A DNA stretch of 48,890 nt, from NCBI GenBank assembly GCA_900550385.1, contig URRZ01000004.1:1-48890 (forward strand), given 5' to 3'. Under the pieces are notes generated by a model. It worked only from the letters and a program-made list of their open reading frames with translations, made no database searches and was not told the origin of the DNA. Position 1 is the first letter of the stretch. Every line of letters begins with the position of its first letter. Below are positions 25,541 to 33,145 of the stretch, piece after piece. This DNA comes from an uncultured Coriobacteriaceae bacterium (GTDB lineage: Bacteria > Actinomycetota > Coriobacteriia > Coriobacteriales > Eggerthellaceae). Made by a program: the position numbers and the translations under genes.

Positions 25541-26371
25541 ATGGGAGTCAAGCAGTACAAGCCGACAAGCCCCGGTAGGCGCTTCCAGTCGGTCTCGGAT
25601 TTCGCCGAGATCACCCGCTCCACGCCGGAGAAGTCCCTGCTTGCGCCGCTGTCCAAGAAGGCAGGGCGCAACAACTACGGCCGTGTGACCACCCGCCATC
25701 AGGGCGGCGGCAACAAGCGCCGTTACCGTATCATCGACTTCAAGCGCAACAAGGACGGCGTGCCCGCCAAGGTTGCGACGATCGAGTACGACCCGAACCG
25801 CACCGCGCGCATCGCGCTGCTGCACTACCGCGATGGCGAGAAGCGCTACATCCTTCACCCGAAGGGCCTGAAGGTGGGCGACATCGTGGTGAGCGGCCCC
25901 GACGCCGACATCAAGCCCGGCAACGCGCTGCCCCTGTCCGCCATCCCCGTCGGCACGCTGATCCACGCCGTCGAGCTGCAGCCCGGCAAGGGCGCCGCGC
26001 TCGCCCGCTCCGCCGGCACCAGCATCCAGCTGATGGGCAAGGAGGGCAAGTACGCCATCCTGCGCATGCCCTCCTCCGAAATGCGCCGCGTGCTGCTCAC
26101 CTGCCGCGCCACCATCGGCGAGGTCGGTAACGCCGAGCACTCCAACATCACGATCGGCAAGGCCGGCCGTAATCGTTGGCGTGGCGTCCGCCCGACGGTT
26201 CGCGGTACCGTCATGAACCCTGTGGACCATCCCCACGGCGGTGGCGAAGGCAAGAACAAGACTTCTGGCCGTCACCCTGTCAGCCCCTGGGGCGTTCCGA
26301 CCAAGGGTCATCGTACGCGCAACCCGAAGAAGGCCTCTAGCCGCCTGATCATTCGCCGTCGCAAGAAGTAG
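25541..26371 (+). CDS. rplB: 50S ribosomal protein L2
   Basis: This is a 276-residue L2, beginning MGVKQYKPTSPGRR and ending in the conserved GVRPTVRGTVMNPVDHPHGGGEG region, which holds the histidine near the peptidyl-transferase centre. L2 is essential for subunit association. It starts a new transcription unit here, whereas in most bacteria it directly follows rplW. The ribosome-binding site is GAAGGAAAG just before the ATG. Confidence 0.98.
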   Translation: MGVKQYKPTSPGRRFQSVSDFAEITRSTPEKSLLAPLSKKAGRNNYGRVTTRHQGGGNKRRYRIIDFKRNKDGVPAKVATIEYDPNRTARIALLHYRDGEKRYILHPKGLKVGDIVVSGPDADIKPGNALPLSAIPVGTLIHAVELQPGKGAALARSAGTSIQLMGKEGKYAILRMPSSEMRRVLLTCRATIGEVGNAEHSNITIGKAGRNRWRGVRPTVRGTVMNPVDHPHGGGEGKNKTSGRHPVSPWGVPTKGHRTRNPKKASSRLIIRRRKK

Positions 26372-26393
26372 CGCTAAGCGTTAAGGAGTAATA

Positions 26394-26666
26394 GTGAGCA
26401 GAAGTTTGAAGAAGGGTCCTTTCGTTGAGCCTCGCCTTCTTGATCGCATCGAGAAGATGAACGCGGCCGGCGAAAAGAACGTCATCAAGACCTGGTCCCG
26501 TGCCAGCACCATCTTCCCCGAAATGGTGGGCCACACCATCGCGGTGCACGACGGTCGCAAGCACGTGCCGGTTTACGTTACCGAGTCCATGGTCGGTCAC
26601 AAGCTGGGCGAGTTCGCCCCCACGCGTACCTTCAAGGGTCACGCAGCCGACAAGAAGAAGCGATAA
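26394..26666 (+). CDS. rpsS: 30S ribosomal protein S19
   Basis: This is a 90-residue protein starting SRSLKKGPFVEPRLL with the conserved KTWSRASTIFPEMVGHTIAVHDGRKHVPVYV core. The start is GTG at 26394 after a TTAAGGAG site, because the family consensus begins exactly there. S19 binds 16S rRNA in the 30S head with S13. It lies 22 bases after rplB and 13 before rplV. Confidence 0.98.
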   Translation: MSRSLKKGPFVEPRLLDRIEKMNAAGEKNVIKTWSRASTIFPEMVGHTIAVHDGRKHVPVYVTESMVGHKLGEFAPTRTFKGHAADKKKR

Positions 26667-26679
26667 GAAGGGGTGAATC

Positions 26680-27021
26680 ATGGAAGCTAAAGCAATCGCA
26701 CGCACCGTGCGCATGTCGCCCCGCAAGGCACGCATCGTCGTCGACCTGATCCGCGGCAAGTCCGTTCCGGCTGCTCGTGAGATCTTGATGTTCACCAATC
26801 GCGCAGCCGCCGAGGTTGTCGAGAAGACGCTGAACTCCGCTGTGGCAAACGCTGAGTACCAGCATCATGTGCGTCCGGAGACGCTGGTCGTGAAGACCGC
26901 CTTCGTCGATGAGGGCCCCACGCTCAAGCGCATCCGTCCCCGCGCTAAGGGTTCCGCTTCGCGCATCCGCAAGCGCACCTGCCACATCACCATCATCGTC
27001 GCTCCGCGAGAGGAGGCATAA
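26680..27021 (+). CDS. rplV: 50S ribosomal protein L22
   Basis: This is a 113-residue L22 with RMSPRKARIVVDLIRGKSV near the N-terminus and the long beta-hairpin GPTLKRIRPRAKGSASRIRKR that lines the exit tunnel. The hairpin has no obvious insertion of the type associated with macrolide resistance. GAAGGGGTG precedes the ATG. Confidence 0.98.
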   Translation: MEAKAIARTVRMSPRKARIVVDLIRGKSVPAAREILMFTNRAAAEVVEKTLNSAVANAEYQHHVRPETLVVKTAFVDEGPTLKRIRPRAKGSASRIRKRTCHITIIVAPREEA

Positions 27022-27026
27022 AGTCT

Positions 27027-27740
27027 ATGGGTCAGAAGGTAAGCCCTACCGGGTTCCGCCTCGGTATCACCGAAGAGTGGCGCAGCCGTTGGTACGCCGA
27101 CAAGGATTACGCCCAGAACCTGGCAAACGACTTGGCCATTAGGAAGTTCCTGGACAAGCAGCTGGCCCGTGCCGCCGTCTCCAAGGTCGAGATCGAGCGC
27201 GCAGGCGACAAGATCAAGGTCATCGTCACCACGGCTCGCCCGGGTGTCGTGATCGGCAAGAAGGGCGCCGAGATCGACGCTCTGCGCAAGAAGCTCGAGA
27301 AGGTCGCCAACGGCCCGGTCAACATCGAGGTCGTCGAGGTCAAGCGCCCCGAGCTGGATGCCAACCTCATCGCCCAGTCCGTTGCCGAGCAGCTCGAGGG
27401 CCGCGTCGCATTCCGTCGCGCCATGCGCAAGGCCGTGCAGTCCGCCCGCAAGTCCGGTGCCAAGGGCATCCGCATCCAGTGCGCCGGTCGTCTCGGCGGT
27501 GCCGAGATGAGCCGCCGCGAGTGGTACCGCGAGGGTCGCGTGCCGCTGCACACGCTGCGTGCCAAGATCGACTACGGTTTCTGCACCGCCCGCACCCAGA
27601 TGGGCGCCATCGGCGTTCAGGTGTGGGTGTACCACGGAGAGGTCCTGCCCGGCCAGAAGGCGCCCCAGCCGGCGCTGGAGGGCAGCTCCCGCCCGAACCG
27701 TTCCCGTCGCAATGATCGTCACGAGAGGGGGGCGAAGTAA
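27027..27740 (+). CDS. rpsC: 30S ribosomal protein S3
   Basis: This is a 237-residue S3, starting GQKVSPTGFRLGITEEW. The KH domain holds VIGKKGAEIDALRKKL, and the C-terminal domain holds QCAGRLGGAEMSRREWYREGRVPLHTLRA. S3 forms part of the mRNA entry channel and helicase site. The C-terminus is a short basic extension. The last base of its stop codon is the first base of the rplP start codon (TAATG). Confidence 0.98.
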   Translation: MGQKVSPTGFRLGITEEWRSRWYADKDYAQNLANDLAIRKFLDKQLARAAVSKVEIERAGDKIKVIVTTARPGVVIGKKGAEIDALRKKLEKVANGPVNIEVVEVKRPELDANLIAQSVAEQLEGRVAFRRAMRKAVQSARKSGAKGIRIQCAGRLGGAEMSRREWYREGRVPLHTLRAKIDYGFCTARTQMGAIGVQVWVYHGEVLPGQKAPQPALEGSSRPNRSRRNDRHERGAK

Positions 27741-28162
27741 TGCTCGTACCTAAGCGCGTCAAGCACCGCAAGGTGCAGCGCGGCTCCATGAAGGGCAAGG
27801 CCAAGGGAGGCACCCGTCTGAACCACGGGTCCTACGGCGTGCAGGCCCTGGAAGCCGCTTGGATCACCAACCGTCAGATCGAGGCTGCCCGTGTTGCCAT
27901 GACCCGCCACATGAAGCGTGGCGGCAAGGTGTGGATCACCATCTTCCCGGACAAGCCCATCACCAAGAAACCCGCCGAGACCCGCATGGGTTCCGGCAAG
28001 GGCAACCCCGAGGCGTGGGTGGCCGTCGTCAAGCCCGGCCGCATCATGTTCGAGCTCGACGGCGTCGACGAGGCCACGGCCAAGGAGGCCCTGCGCCTGG
28101 CCATCAACAAGTTGCCCATCAAGTGCAAGATCGTCACTCGCGAGACGGAGGGGCAGGAGTAA
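27740..28162 (+). CDS. rplP: 50S ribosomal protein L16
   Basis: This is a 140-residue L16, starting MLVPKRVKHRKVQRGSMKG with the conserved TRHMKRGGKVWITIFPDKPITKKPAETRMGSGKG stretch. L16 organises the tRNA A-site region of the 50S subunit. It overlaps rpsC by one base and its stop abuts the rpmC start, so S3-L16-L29 are tightly coupled. Confidence 0.98.
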   Translation: MLVPKRVKHRKVQRGSMKGKAKGGTRLNHGSYGVQALEAAWITNRQIEAARVAMTRHMKRGGKVWITIFPDKPITKKPAETRMGSGKGNPEAWVAVVKPGRIMFELDGVDEATAKEALRLAINKLPIKCKIVTRETEGQE

Positions 28163-28357
28163 ATGAAACCAGCAGAGATTCGTGAGCTTTCTGCCGACGA
28201 TTTGCAGGCCAAGCTCAAAGAAGCGCGCGCGGAGCTTTTCAATCTGCGCTTCCAGATGGCCACGAGCCAGCTTGACAACACGGCCCGCGTGAAGCAGGTC
28301 AAGAAGGACATCGCCCGCATCCAGACCGAGATGCGTGCACGCGAACTGAGCGCCTAG
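28163..28357 (+). CDS. rpmC: 50S ribosomal protein L29
   Basis: This is a 64-residue helical protein beginning MKPAEIRELSADDLQAKL with LKEARAELFNLRFQMATSQLDN, a full-length L29. It lies near the tunnel exit next to L23. The ATG follows the rplP stop without a gap. Confidence 0.97.
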   Translation: MKPAEIRELSADDLQAKLKEARAELFNLRFQMATSQLDNTARVKQVKKDIARIQTEMRARELSA

Positions 28358-28387
28358 GGATAAGCGGAAAGGTTGGTTTAGATACAC

Positions 28388-28648
28388 ATGAGCGAGAATC
28401 GCAACTCCCGCAAAGTCCGCCAGGGCGTCGTGGTGAGCGCTGCCAACGACAAGACCATCGTGGTCTCCGTCGAGTCGCGCAAGCCGCACCCGGTGTACAA
28501 GAAGATGATCTCCACCAGCAAGAAGTTCCACGCGCATGACGAGAACAACGAGGCCGGTGTGGGCGATACCGTGCAGATCATGGAGACCCGCCCCCTGTCC
28601 AAGCTCAAGCGCTGGCGCCTGGTGAAGATCGTGGAGAAGGCCAAATAG
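28388..28648 (+). CDS. rpsQ: 30S ribosomal protein S17
   Basis: This is an 86-residue OB-fold protein with RKVRQGVVVSAANDKTIVVSVE and the conserved GDTVQIMETRPLSKLKRWRLV. S17 is an early-binding protein of the 30S body. A GGAAAGG site lies upstream of the ATG. A 48-base gap follows before rplN. Confidence 0.97.
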   Translation: MSENRNSRKVRQGVVVSAANDKTIVVSVESRKPHPVYKKMISTSKKFHAHDENNEAGVGDTVQIMETRPLSKLKRWRLVKIVEKAK

Positions 28649-28696
28649 CCTGCGTGCGTGCCTGCATGCAACGTTGAGGAAAGTTAGGTTACAGCA

Positions 28697-29065
28697 ATGA
28701 TCCAGATGCAATCCATGCTCGCGGTGGCCGACAACTCCGGCGCTCGCAAGGTGCAGTGCATCAAGGTGCTGGGCGGCTCGAAGCGCCGCTACGCCAGCCT
28801 TGGTGACGTCATCATCTGCAGCGTCAAGGAAGCCATCCCCAACGCCCCCGTCAAAAAGGGCGATGTGGTGCGCTGCGTCATCGTGCGCTTGAAGAAGGAA
28901 GTGCGCCGCAAGGACGGCAGCTACATCAAGTTCGATCAGAACGCGTGCGTCCTGATCAACAACGACGGCACTCCCCGCGGCACCCGCGTCTTCGGCCCGG
29001 TTGCCCGCGAGCTGCGCGACAAGAGATACCTGAAGATCGCGTCTTTGGCGCCGGAAACGCTGTAG
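28697..29065 (+). CDS. rplN: 50S ribosomal protein L14
   Basis: This is a 122-residue L14, the exact family length, starting MIQMQSMLAVADNSGARKVQCIKVLGGSKRRYA and ending FGPVARELRDKRYLKIASLAPE. L14 sits at the subunit interface and is the binding site of the silencing factor RsfS. It begins the classical spc block, here in the same unit as the S10 genes. Confidence 0.98.
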   Translation: MIQMQSMLAVADNSGARKVQCIKVLGGSKRRYASLGDVIICSVKEAIPNAPVKKGDVVRCVIVRLKKEVRRKDGSYIKFDQNACVLINNDGTPRGTRVFGPVARELRDKRYLKIASLAPETL

Positions 29066-29082
29066 GGGAGGTGTGCGAGTAA

Positions 29083-29409
29083 ATGAGCGGAATGCATGTT
29101 AAGAAGGGCGACCGCGTGAAGGTCCTCTGCGGCAAGGACAAGGGCAAGGAGGGCGTCGTCCTCCGCGCTGTCCCGCAGAAGCAGCGCGTCGTCGTCGAGA
29201 AGGTCGGCCTGGTCAAGAAGGCCATGCGTCCCACCCAGGCGAACCCCCAGGGCGGCATCGTCACCATGGAGGCCCCCATCCATGTTTCCAACGTGATGCT
29301 GATCTGCCCGGAGTGCAAGCAGCCCACGCGCGTCAACCATCGTCGCGACGAGAACGGCCGCAAGGTCCGCGTCTGCAAGAAGTGCGGCAAGGACATCGAT
29401 AAGAAGTAA
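29083..29409 (+). CDS. rplX: 50S ribosomal protein L24
   Basis: This is a 108-residue protein with the KOW motif HVKKGDRVKVLCGKDKGKEG at the N-terminus. The C-terminal half has CPECKQPTRVNHR followed by VCKKCGK, two CxxC pairs that probably bind zinc, as in many Gram-positive L24. L24 initiates 50S assembly. A 102-base gap with three hairpins follows. Confidence 0.97.
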   Translation: MSGMHVKKGDRVKVLCGKDKGKEGVVLRAVPQKQRVVVEKVGLVKKAMRPTQANPQGGIVTMEAPIHVSNVMLICPECKQPTRVNHRRDENGRKVRVCKKCGKDIDKK

Positions 29410-29414
29410 CGTTC

Positions 29415-29483
29415 AGCCGGCTTCAAGCCGGCTGTGCGGCATGGCCCCGGGAAACCGGGGACGCAGGGTTGGAAATCCTGCGT
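29415..29483 (+). other. Three tandem hairpins in the rplX-rplE gap
   Basis: AGCCGGCT/AGCCGGCT (29415-29433, TCA loop), CCCCGG/CCGGGG closed by a GAAA tetraloop (29445-29460) and ACGCAGG/CCTGCGT (29461-29483) follow one another with little spacing. None has a T-run. The GNRA loop suggests selected RNA structure. Possible roles are mRNA processing or segmental stability of the operon. Confidence 0.55.
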
Positions 29484-29511
29484 TTAATCCATCGGAAAGG
29501 AATCGAAAGAC

Positions 29512-30060
29512 ATGACTGCTCCTCGTTTGAAGGAAAAGTACCGGACTGTCGTGGTGCCCCAGCTCGAGAAGGAACTGGGCATCCAGAACATCAACGAGGT
29601 CCCGCGCCTCGAGAAGATCGTCGTGAACATGGGCGTCGGCGCCGCGGCCTCCGACCACAAGCTGCTCGACTCCGCCATGAACGACCTTCGCGTCATCACC
29701 GGCCAGCAGCCCTGCATCACCCGCGCGAAGAAGTCCATCGCGGGCTTCCACATCCGCCAGGGCATGGGCATCGGCTGCAAGGTGACGCTGCGCGGCGACC
29801 GCATGTGGGAGTTTCTGGATCGCCTGCTTTCCACGGCCCTGCCCCGCGTCCGCGACTTCCGCGGCATCTCGCCGACCAGCTTCGACGGCCGCGGCAACTA
29901 CTCGCTGGGCATCACCGAGCAGCTGATCTTCCCCGAGATCGACTACGACAAGATCGACCGCACGCGCGGCATGGACATCACGTTCGTCACCAACGCCGGC
30001 GACAACGACCGCGCCTTCGCGCTGCTCTCGGCTCTGGGCTTCCCGTTCAAGCAGAAGTAA
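29512..30060 (+). CDS. rplE: 50S ribosomal protein L5
   Basis: This is a 182-residue protein with VPRLEKIVVNMGVG, KKSIAGFHIRQGMGIGCKVTLRG and LPRVRDFRGIS, all conserved L5 segments. L5 binds 5S rRNA and contacts the P-site tRNA. The ATG at 29512 follows a GAAAGGAA site. Confidence 0.98.
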   Translation: MTAPRLKEKYRTVVVPQLEKELGIQNINEVPRLEKIVVNMGVGAAASDHKLLDSAMNDLRVITGQQPCITRAKKSIAGFHIRQGMGIGCKVTLRGDRMWEFLDRLLSTALPRVRDFRGISPTSFDGRGNYSLGITEQLIFPEIDYDKIDRTRGMDITFVTNAGDNDRAFALLSALGFPFKQK

Positions 30061-30091
30061 ACGGCTTCAAACGCTTTTGATTATGTTCTCA

Positions 30092-30115
30092 AAGCCCGCG
30101 CGAGCGCGCGGGCTT
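30092..30115 (+). other. Perfect hairpin in the rplE-rpsN gap
   Basis: AAGCCCGCGC (30092-30101) pairs perfectly with GCGCGGGCTT (30106-30115) around GAGC. No T-run follows; instead GAATGAGGAAAG leads into the rpsN ribosome-binding site. It is another of the intercistronic stems of this operon. Confidence 0.55.
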
Positions 30116-30137
30116 GAATGAGGAAAGAAGGAAATGC

Positions 30138-30323
30138 ATGGCTAAGAAATCGATGATCGCCAAGGCTAAGCGCGAGCCGAAGTTCTCCACGCGCCAGCAC
30201 AACCGCTGCACGCGTTGCGGACGCCCCCGCGCCTACTACCGCAAGTTCGGCCTGTGCCGCGTGTGCCTGCGCGAGCTGGCGAACAAAGGCGAACTGCCCG
30301 GCGTGACCAAAGCTTCCTGGTAA
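30138..30323 (+). CDS. rpsN: 30S ribosomal protein S14, zinc-binding type
   Basis: This is a 61-residue type-Z S14 with CTRCGRPRAYYRKFGLCRVC, the four cysteines that hold zinc (C+ form). The start is ATG at 30138, giving the standard 61 residues; an upstream start at 30114 would add an unrelated leader and overlap the hairpin. A gap of 105 bases to rpsH contains GC-rich sequence without a gene. Confidence 0.97.
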   Translation: MAKKSMIAKAKREPKFSTRQHNRCTRCGRPRAYYRKFGLCRVCLRELANKGELPGVTKASW

Positions 30324-30428
30324 GAGGAAACCTCACGCTTTAGGGTGTGCCGGCGCGAGAGGCGGAGGCGTTACGGGCGCTGACGAACCGAGCGCCGTGC
30401 TCATCACGGATCAAAGGAGAAAACAATC

Positions 30429-30827
30429 ATGACCATGACCGATCCCATCGCAGATATGCTTACGCGCGTGCGTAACGCAAACTCTGTCGGCAAGGAGACG
30501 GTGTCCATGCCGTCCAGCAAGAAACTTGTCGAGATTGCCCGAATCATGCAGGAGGAGGGCTACATCCAGCGCTACGACGTCGTCGAGGGCGACCCGCGCC
30601 CCACGCTGGAGATCGTTATGAAGTACGGTGAGAAGAAGGCCAAGACCATCCGCGGCATCAAGCGCATCTCCAAGCCGGGCCTGCGCATCTATGCCGGCAA
30701 GGACGAGCTGCCCCGCGTGCTGGGCGGCTTGGGCACGGCCATCATCTCCACGAGCCAAGGCGTCATGACCGACCGCGATGCCCGCCTGAAGGGCATCGGC
30801 GGCGAGGTCGTCGCCTACATCTGGTAG
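30429..30827 (+). CDS. rpsH: 30S ribosomal protein S8
   Basis: This is a 132-residue S8, beginning MTMTDPIADMLTRVRNAN and ending with the conserved ISTSQGVMTDRDARLKGIGGEVVAYIW. S8 binds the central domain of 16S rRNA; in enterobacteria it represses the spc operon by binding its mRNA. The AAAGGAG site precedes the ATG by about 10 bases. Confidence 0.98.
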   Translation: MTMTDPIADMLTRVRNANSVGKETVSMPSSKKLVEIARIMQEEGYIQRYDVVEGDPRPTLEIVMKYGEKKAKTIRGIKRISKPGLRIYAGKDELPRVLGGLGTAIISTSQGVMTDRDARLKGIGGEVVAYIW

Positions 30828-30843
30828 GAAAGGGAGGTTTGAC

Positions 30844-31386
30844 ATGTCTCGTATCGGCAAGCACCCCATCGACATTCCTGCCGGTGTTGAGGTGACCATC
30901 GACGGCCACGTCGTGACCGCCAAGGGCCCCAAGGGCGAGCTCAAGCGCGAGTTCAACCCGATGATGATCATCCGCCAGGAAGGCAGCCAGGTCATCGTCG
31001 AGCGCCCCAACGACAGCCGCGAGGCCAAGAGCCTCCACGGCCTCACCCGCACGCTCATCCACAACATGGTGGAAGGCGTCGCCAACGGCTTCTCCAAGAA
31101 GCTGCAGCTCGTCGGCGTCGGCTACCGTGCTTCCCTGAAGGGCAAGGACCTGGAGATGCAGCTCGGCTACTCTCATCCGGTTCTGTTCAGCTGCCCCGAC
31201 AACATCACGTTCGAGTGCCCCAGCCAGACCGAGATCGTCGTCTCCGGCCCCAGCAAAGAGCAGGTCGGCCAGGTCGCGGCGAACATCCGCGAGTGGCGCA
31301 AGCCGGAACCCTACAAGGGCAAGGGCATCCGCTACGAGGGCGAGCGCATCCGCCGCAAGCTGGGCAAGGCCGCCAAGGGCGACTAA
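30844..31386 (+). CDS. rplF: 50S ribosomal protein L6
   Basis: This is a 180-residue L6 with two similar domains: MSRIGKHPIDIPAGVEVTIDG at the start and GPSKEQVGQVAANIREWRKPEPYKGKGIRYEGE at the end. L6 lies near the sarcin-ricin loop and factor-binding site. It starts 16 bases after rpsH. Confidence 0.98.
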   Translation: MSRIGKHPIDIPAGVEVTIDGHVVTAKGPKGELKREFNPMMIIRQEGSQVIVERPNDSREAKSLHGLTRTLIHNMVEGVANGFSKKLQLVGVGYRASLKGKDLEMQLGYSHPVLFSCPDNITFECPSQTEIVVSGPSKEQVGQVAANIREWRKPEPYKGKGIRYEGERIRRKLGKAAKGD

Positions 31387-31425
31387 TCAGCGGGCAGATA
31401 AAGGATTGAGAGCGAAGGAAGTATC

Positions 31426-31794
31426 ATGAACAAGCTTCAGGAAAAGAAAGCCCGGCTTGCCCGCCGCCATCGTCGCGTCCGCGGCAAGATCTCCGGAACC
31501 GCCGAGCGTCCGCGCCTGTGCGTGACGCGCAGCAACAGCAACATCTACGTCCAGATCGTCGACGATGTCGAGCACAAGACCCTGTGCGGCGTGTCCACGC
31601 TGGGTCCCGACTTCAAGGCGACTGGCAAAAACGGTGCTAACGTCGAGGGCGCTGCCGCTTTGGGCGCCATCGTGGGCAAGATGGCCCAGGAGCGTGGCAT
31701 CACGGAAGTCGTGTTCGACCGCGGTGGCCATCTGTATCACGGCCGCGTCAAGGCTCTTGCCGACGCCGCCCGTGAGGCCGGCCTGAAATTCTAG
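31426..31794 (+). CDS. rplR: 50S ribosomal protein L18
   Basis: This is a 122-residue L18, starting MNKLQEKKARLARRHRRVRGKISGT and containing RLCVTRSNSNIYVQIVDD and VVFDRGGHLYHGRVKALADAAREAGL. It binds 5S rRNA with L5. A GAAGGAAG site precedes the ATG. Confidence 0.98.
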   Translation: MNKLQEKKARLARRHRRVRGKISGTAERPRLCVTRSNSNIYVQIVDDVEHKTLCGVSTLGPDFKATGKNGANVEGAAALGAIVGKMAQERGITEVVFDRGGHLYHGRVKALADAAREAGLKF

Positions 31795-31809
31795 AAGGGG
31801 TTGAAGCAT

Positions 31810-32340
31810 ATGGCTCGCAAACAACAGCAGCAGCACGACGCCGGGGTTCCCGAGCTCCAGGAGCGCGTCGTCTACATCAACCGCGTGTCCAAGGTCGTCA
31901 AGGGCGGCCGCCGCTTCGCGCTGACCGCGCTGGTGGTGGTCGGCGACGGCAACGGCCGCGTCGGCGTGGGCATGGGCAAGTCCTCCGAGGTCCCCACTGC
32001 CATCAAGAAGGGCGTCGAGGACGCTAAGAAGAACATGTTCACGGTCCCCCTGACCGATTCCAAGACGCTTCCCCACGACGTCATCGGCGAGTTCGGATCC
32101 GGCCGCGTGCTCATCCGCCCCGCCGTCCCCGGCACCGGCGTTATGGCCGGCGGCCCGGTCCGCGCGGTCATGGAGCTGGCGGGCGTCCAGGACGTCATCA
32201 CGAAGTCGATGGGCACCAGCAACGCCATGAACGTCGTCAAGGCTGCCGCCGAGGGCCTGAAGAACATGCAGAGCCCCGAGCAGGTTGCCGCCCGCCGCGG
32301 CATCTCGGTGGACAAGATCTTCGGTCGTAAGGAGGCTTAA
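31810..32340 (+). CDS. rpsE: 30S ribosomal protein S5
   Basis: This is a 176-residue S5 with the double-stranded RNA-binding N-domain (LQERVVYINRVSKVVKGGRRFALTALVVVGD) and the conserved GVMAGGPVRAVMELAGVQDVITKSMGTSN. S5 helps decoding fidelity and mRNA helicase activity. The ATG at 31810 is preferred over a TTG at 31801, because AGAAGGGG then sits at normal distance and the protein begins at a family-typical position. It overlaps nothing and is followed by rpmD after 2 bases. Confidence 0.97.
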   Translation: MARKQQQQHDAGVPELQERVVYINRVSKVVKGGRRFALTALVVVGDGNGRVGVGMGKSSEVPTAIKKGVEDAKKNMFTVPLTDSKTLPHDVIGEFGSGRVLIRPAVPGTGVMAGGPVRAVMELAGVQDVITKSMGTSNAMNVVKAAAEGLKNMQSPEQVAARRGISVDKIFGRKEA

Positions 32341-32342
32341 TC

Positions 32343-32534
32343 ATGGCTGAGGCGAAGAAGACCCTGCGCATCACCCAGGTGAAGAGCTCCATCGGCTACA
32401 AGAAGGACCAGGAGGCGACGCTGCGCTCCCTGGGCCTGGGCAAGATCGGCCGCACGGTGGACCAGGTCGACAACGACGCGGTCCGCGGCATGATCTTCAA
32501 GGTGAAGCACCTGGTGGAGGTCGAGGAGCTGTAA
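32343..32534 (+). CDS. rpmD: 50S ribosomal protein L30
   Basis: This is a 63-residue protein with LRITQVKSSIGYKKDQEATLRSLGLGKIGRTVDQVDN, the typical short bacterial L30. It is slightly longer at the N-terminus than many. Its start lies 2 bases after the rpsE stop. Confidence 0.97.
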   Translation: MAEAKKTLRITQVKSSIGYKKDQEATLRSLGLGKIGRTVDQVDNDAVRGMIFKVKHLVEVEEL

Positions 32535-32548
32535 GGGTCGAAACCCCC

Positions 32549-32578
32549 TTTACAGTCCCTTCTCAAATTAGGTAAAAT
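32549..32578 (+). promoter_or_regulatory. Possible internal promoter before rplO-secY-adk
   Basis: TTTACA (32549-32554) and TAAAAT (32573-32578) are separated by 18 bases in the only long gap of the spc block. It would give rplO, secY and adk extra transcription with a leader of about 110 nt containing hairpins. Confidence 0.45.
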
Positions 32579-32582
32579 GCCC

Positions 32583-32671
32583 GATTGGCGCTGTCTTGGA
32601 GGCAGTGCCAATCGTGCGTATTATAGGAAGTTTGCTGGCGGCGAGCTGCCAGCGCCGGGGCGATGCCCCGG
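32583..32671 (+). other. Hairpin series in the rpmD-rplO leader
   Basis: GATTGGCGCTG (32583-32593) pairs with CAGTGCCAATC (32603-32613) with one G-T wobble, and CCGGGGC (32655-32661) pairs with GCCCCGG (32665-32671); a weaker CTGGC/GCCAG stem lies between. No T-run follows. The last stem sits just before the AAAGGAG site of rplO and could influence its translation. Confidence 0.5.
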
Positions 32672-32695
32672 GGCGACGAAAAGGAGTTGCACAAC

Positions 32696-33145
32696 ATGGA
32701 ATTGAAGGATCTCAAGCCGGCTGCCGGCGCAACCAAGAACCGCAAGCGCGTGGGCCGCGGCCCCGCTTCCGGCACCGGCAAGACCGCCGGTCGCGGCATG
32801 AACGGCCAGAAGTCCCGCGCGGGCGGCGGCAAGGGTCCCCGTTTCGAGGGCGGCCAGACCCCGCTGGCGATGCGCCTTCCGAAGCTGCCCGGCTTCAAGA
32901 ACCGCAACCGCGTGGAGTACCTGCCGGTCAACGTCGCGCGCCTCGAGGAGAAGTTCGAGGCCGGCGAGACCGTCGACGGCGAGAGCCTGAAGGCCAAGGG
33001 CATCATCAAGCATGCCGACGCCCTGGTGAAGGTGCTCGGCGACGGCGAGATCACCAAGGCCCTGACGGTCAAGGTCGATAAGGTTTCCGCTTCTGCTAAG
33101 GCTAAGATCGAAGCGGCTGGCGGAAAGGTCGAAGAGCCTTGCTAA
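32696..33145 (+). CDS. rplO: 50S ribosomal protein L15
   Basis: This is a 149-residue L15, beginning MELKDLKPAAGATKNRKRVGRGPASGTGKTAGRGMNGQKSR, the Gly/Arg-rich N-terminal arm that threads through 23S rRNA, with FEGGQTPLAMRLPKLPGFKN. The ATG at 32696 follows AAAGGAG. Its stop codon lies inside the first codons of secY, so the two are coupled, as is usual. Confidence 0.97.
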   Translation: MELKDLKPAAGATKNRKRVGRGPASGTGKTAGRGMNGQKSRAGGGKGPRFEGGQTPLAMRLPKLPGFKNRNRVEYLPVNVARLEEKFEAGETVDGESLKAKGIIKHADALVKVLGDGEITKALTVKVDKVSASAKAKIEAAGGKVEEPC

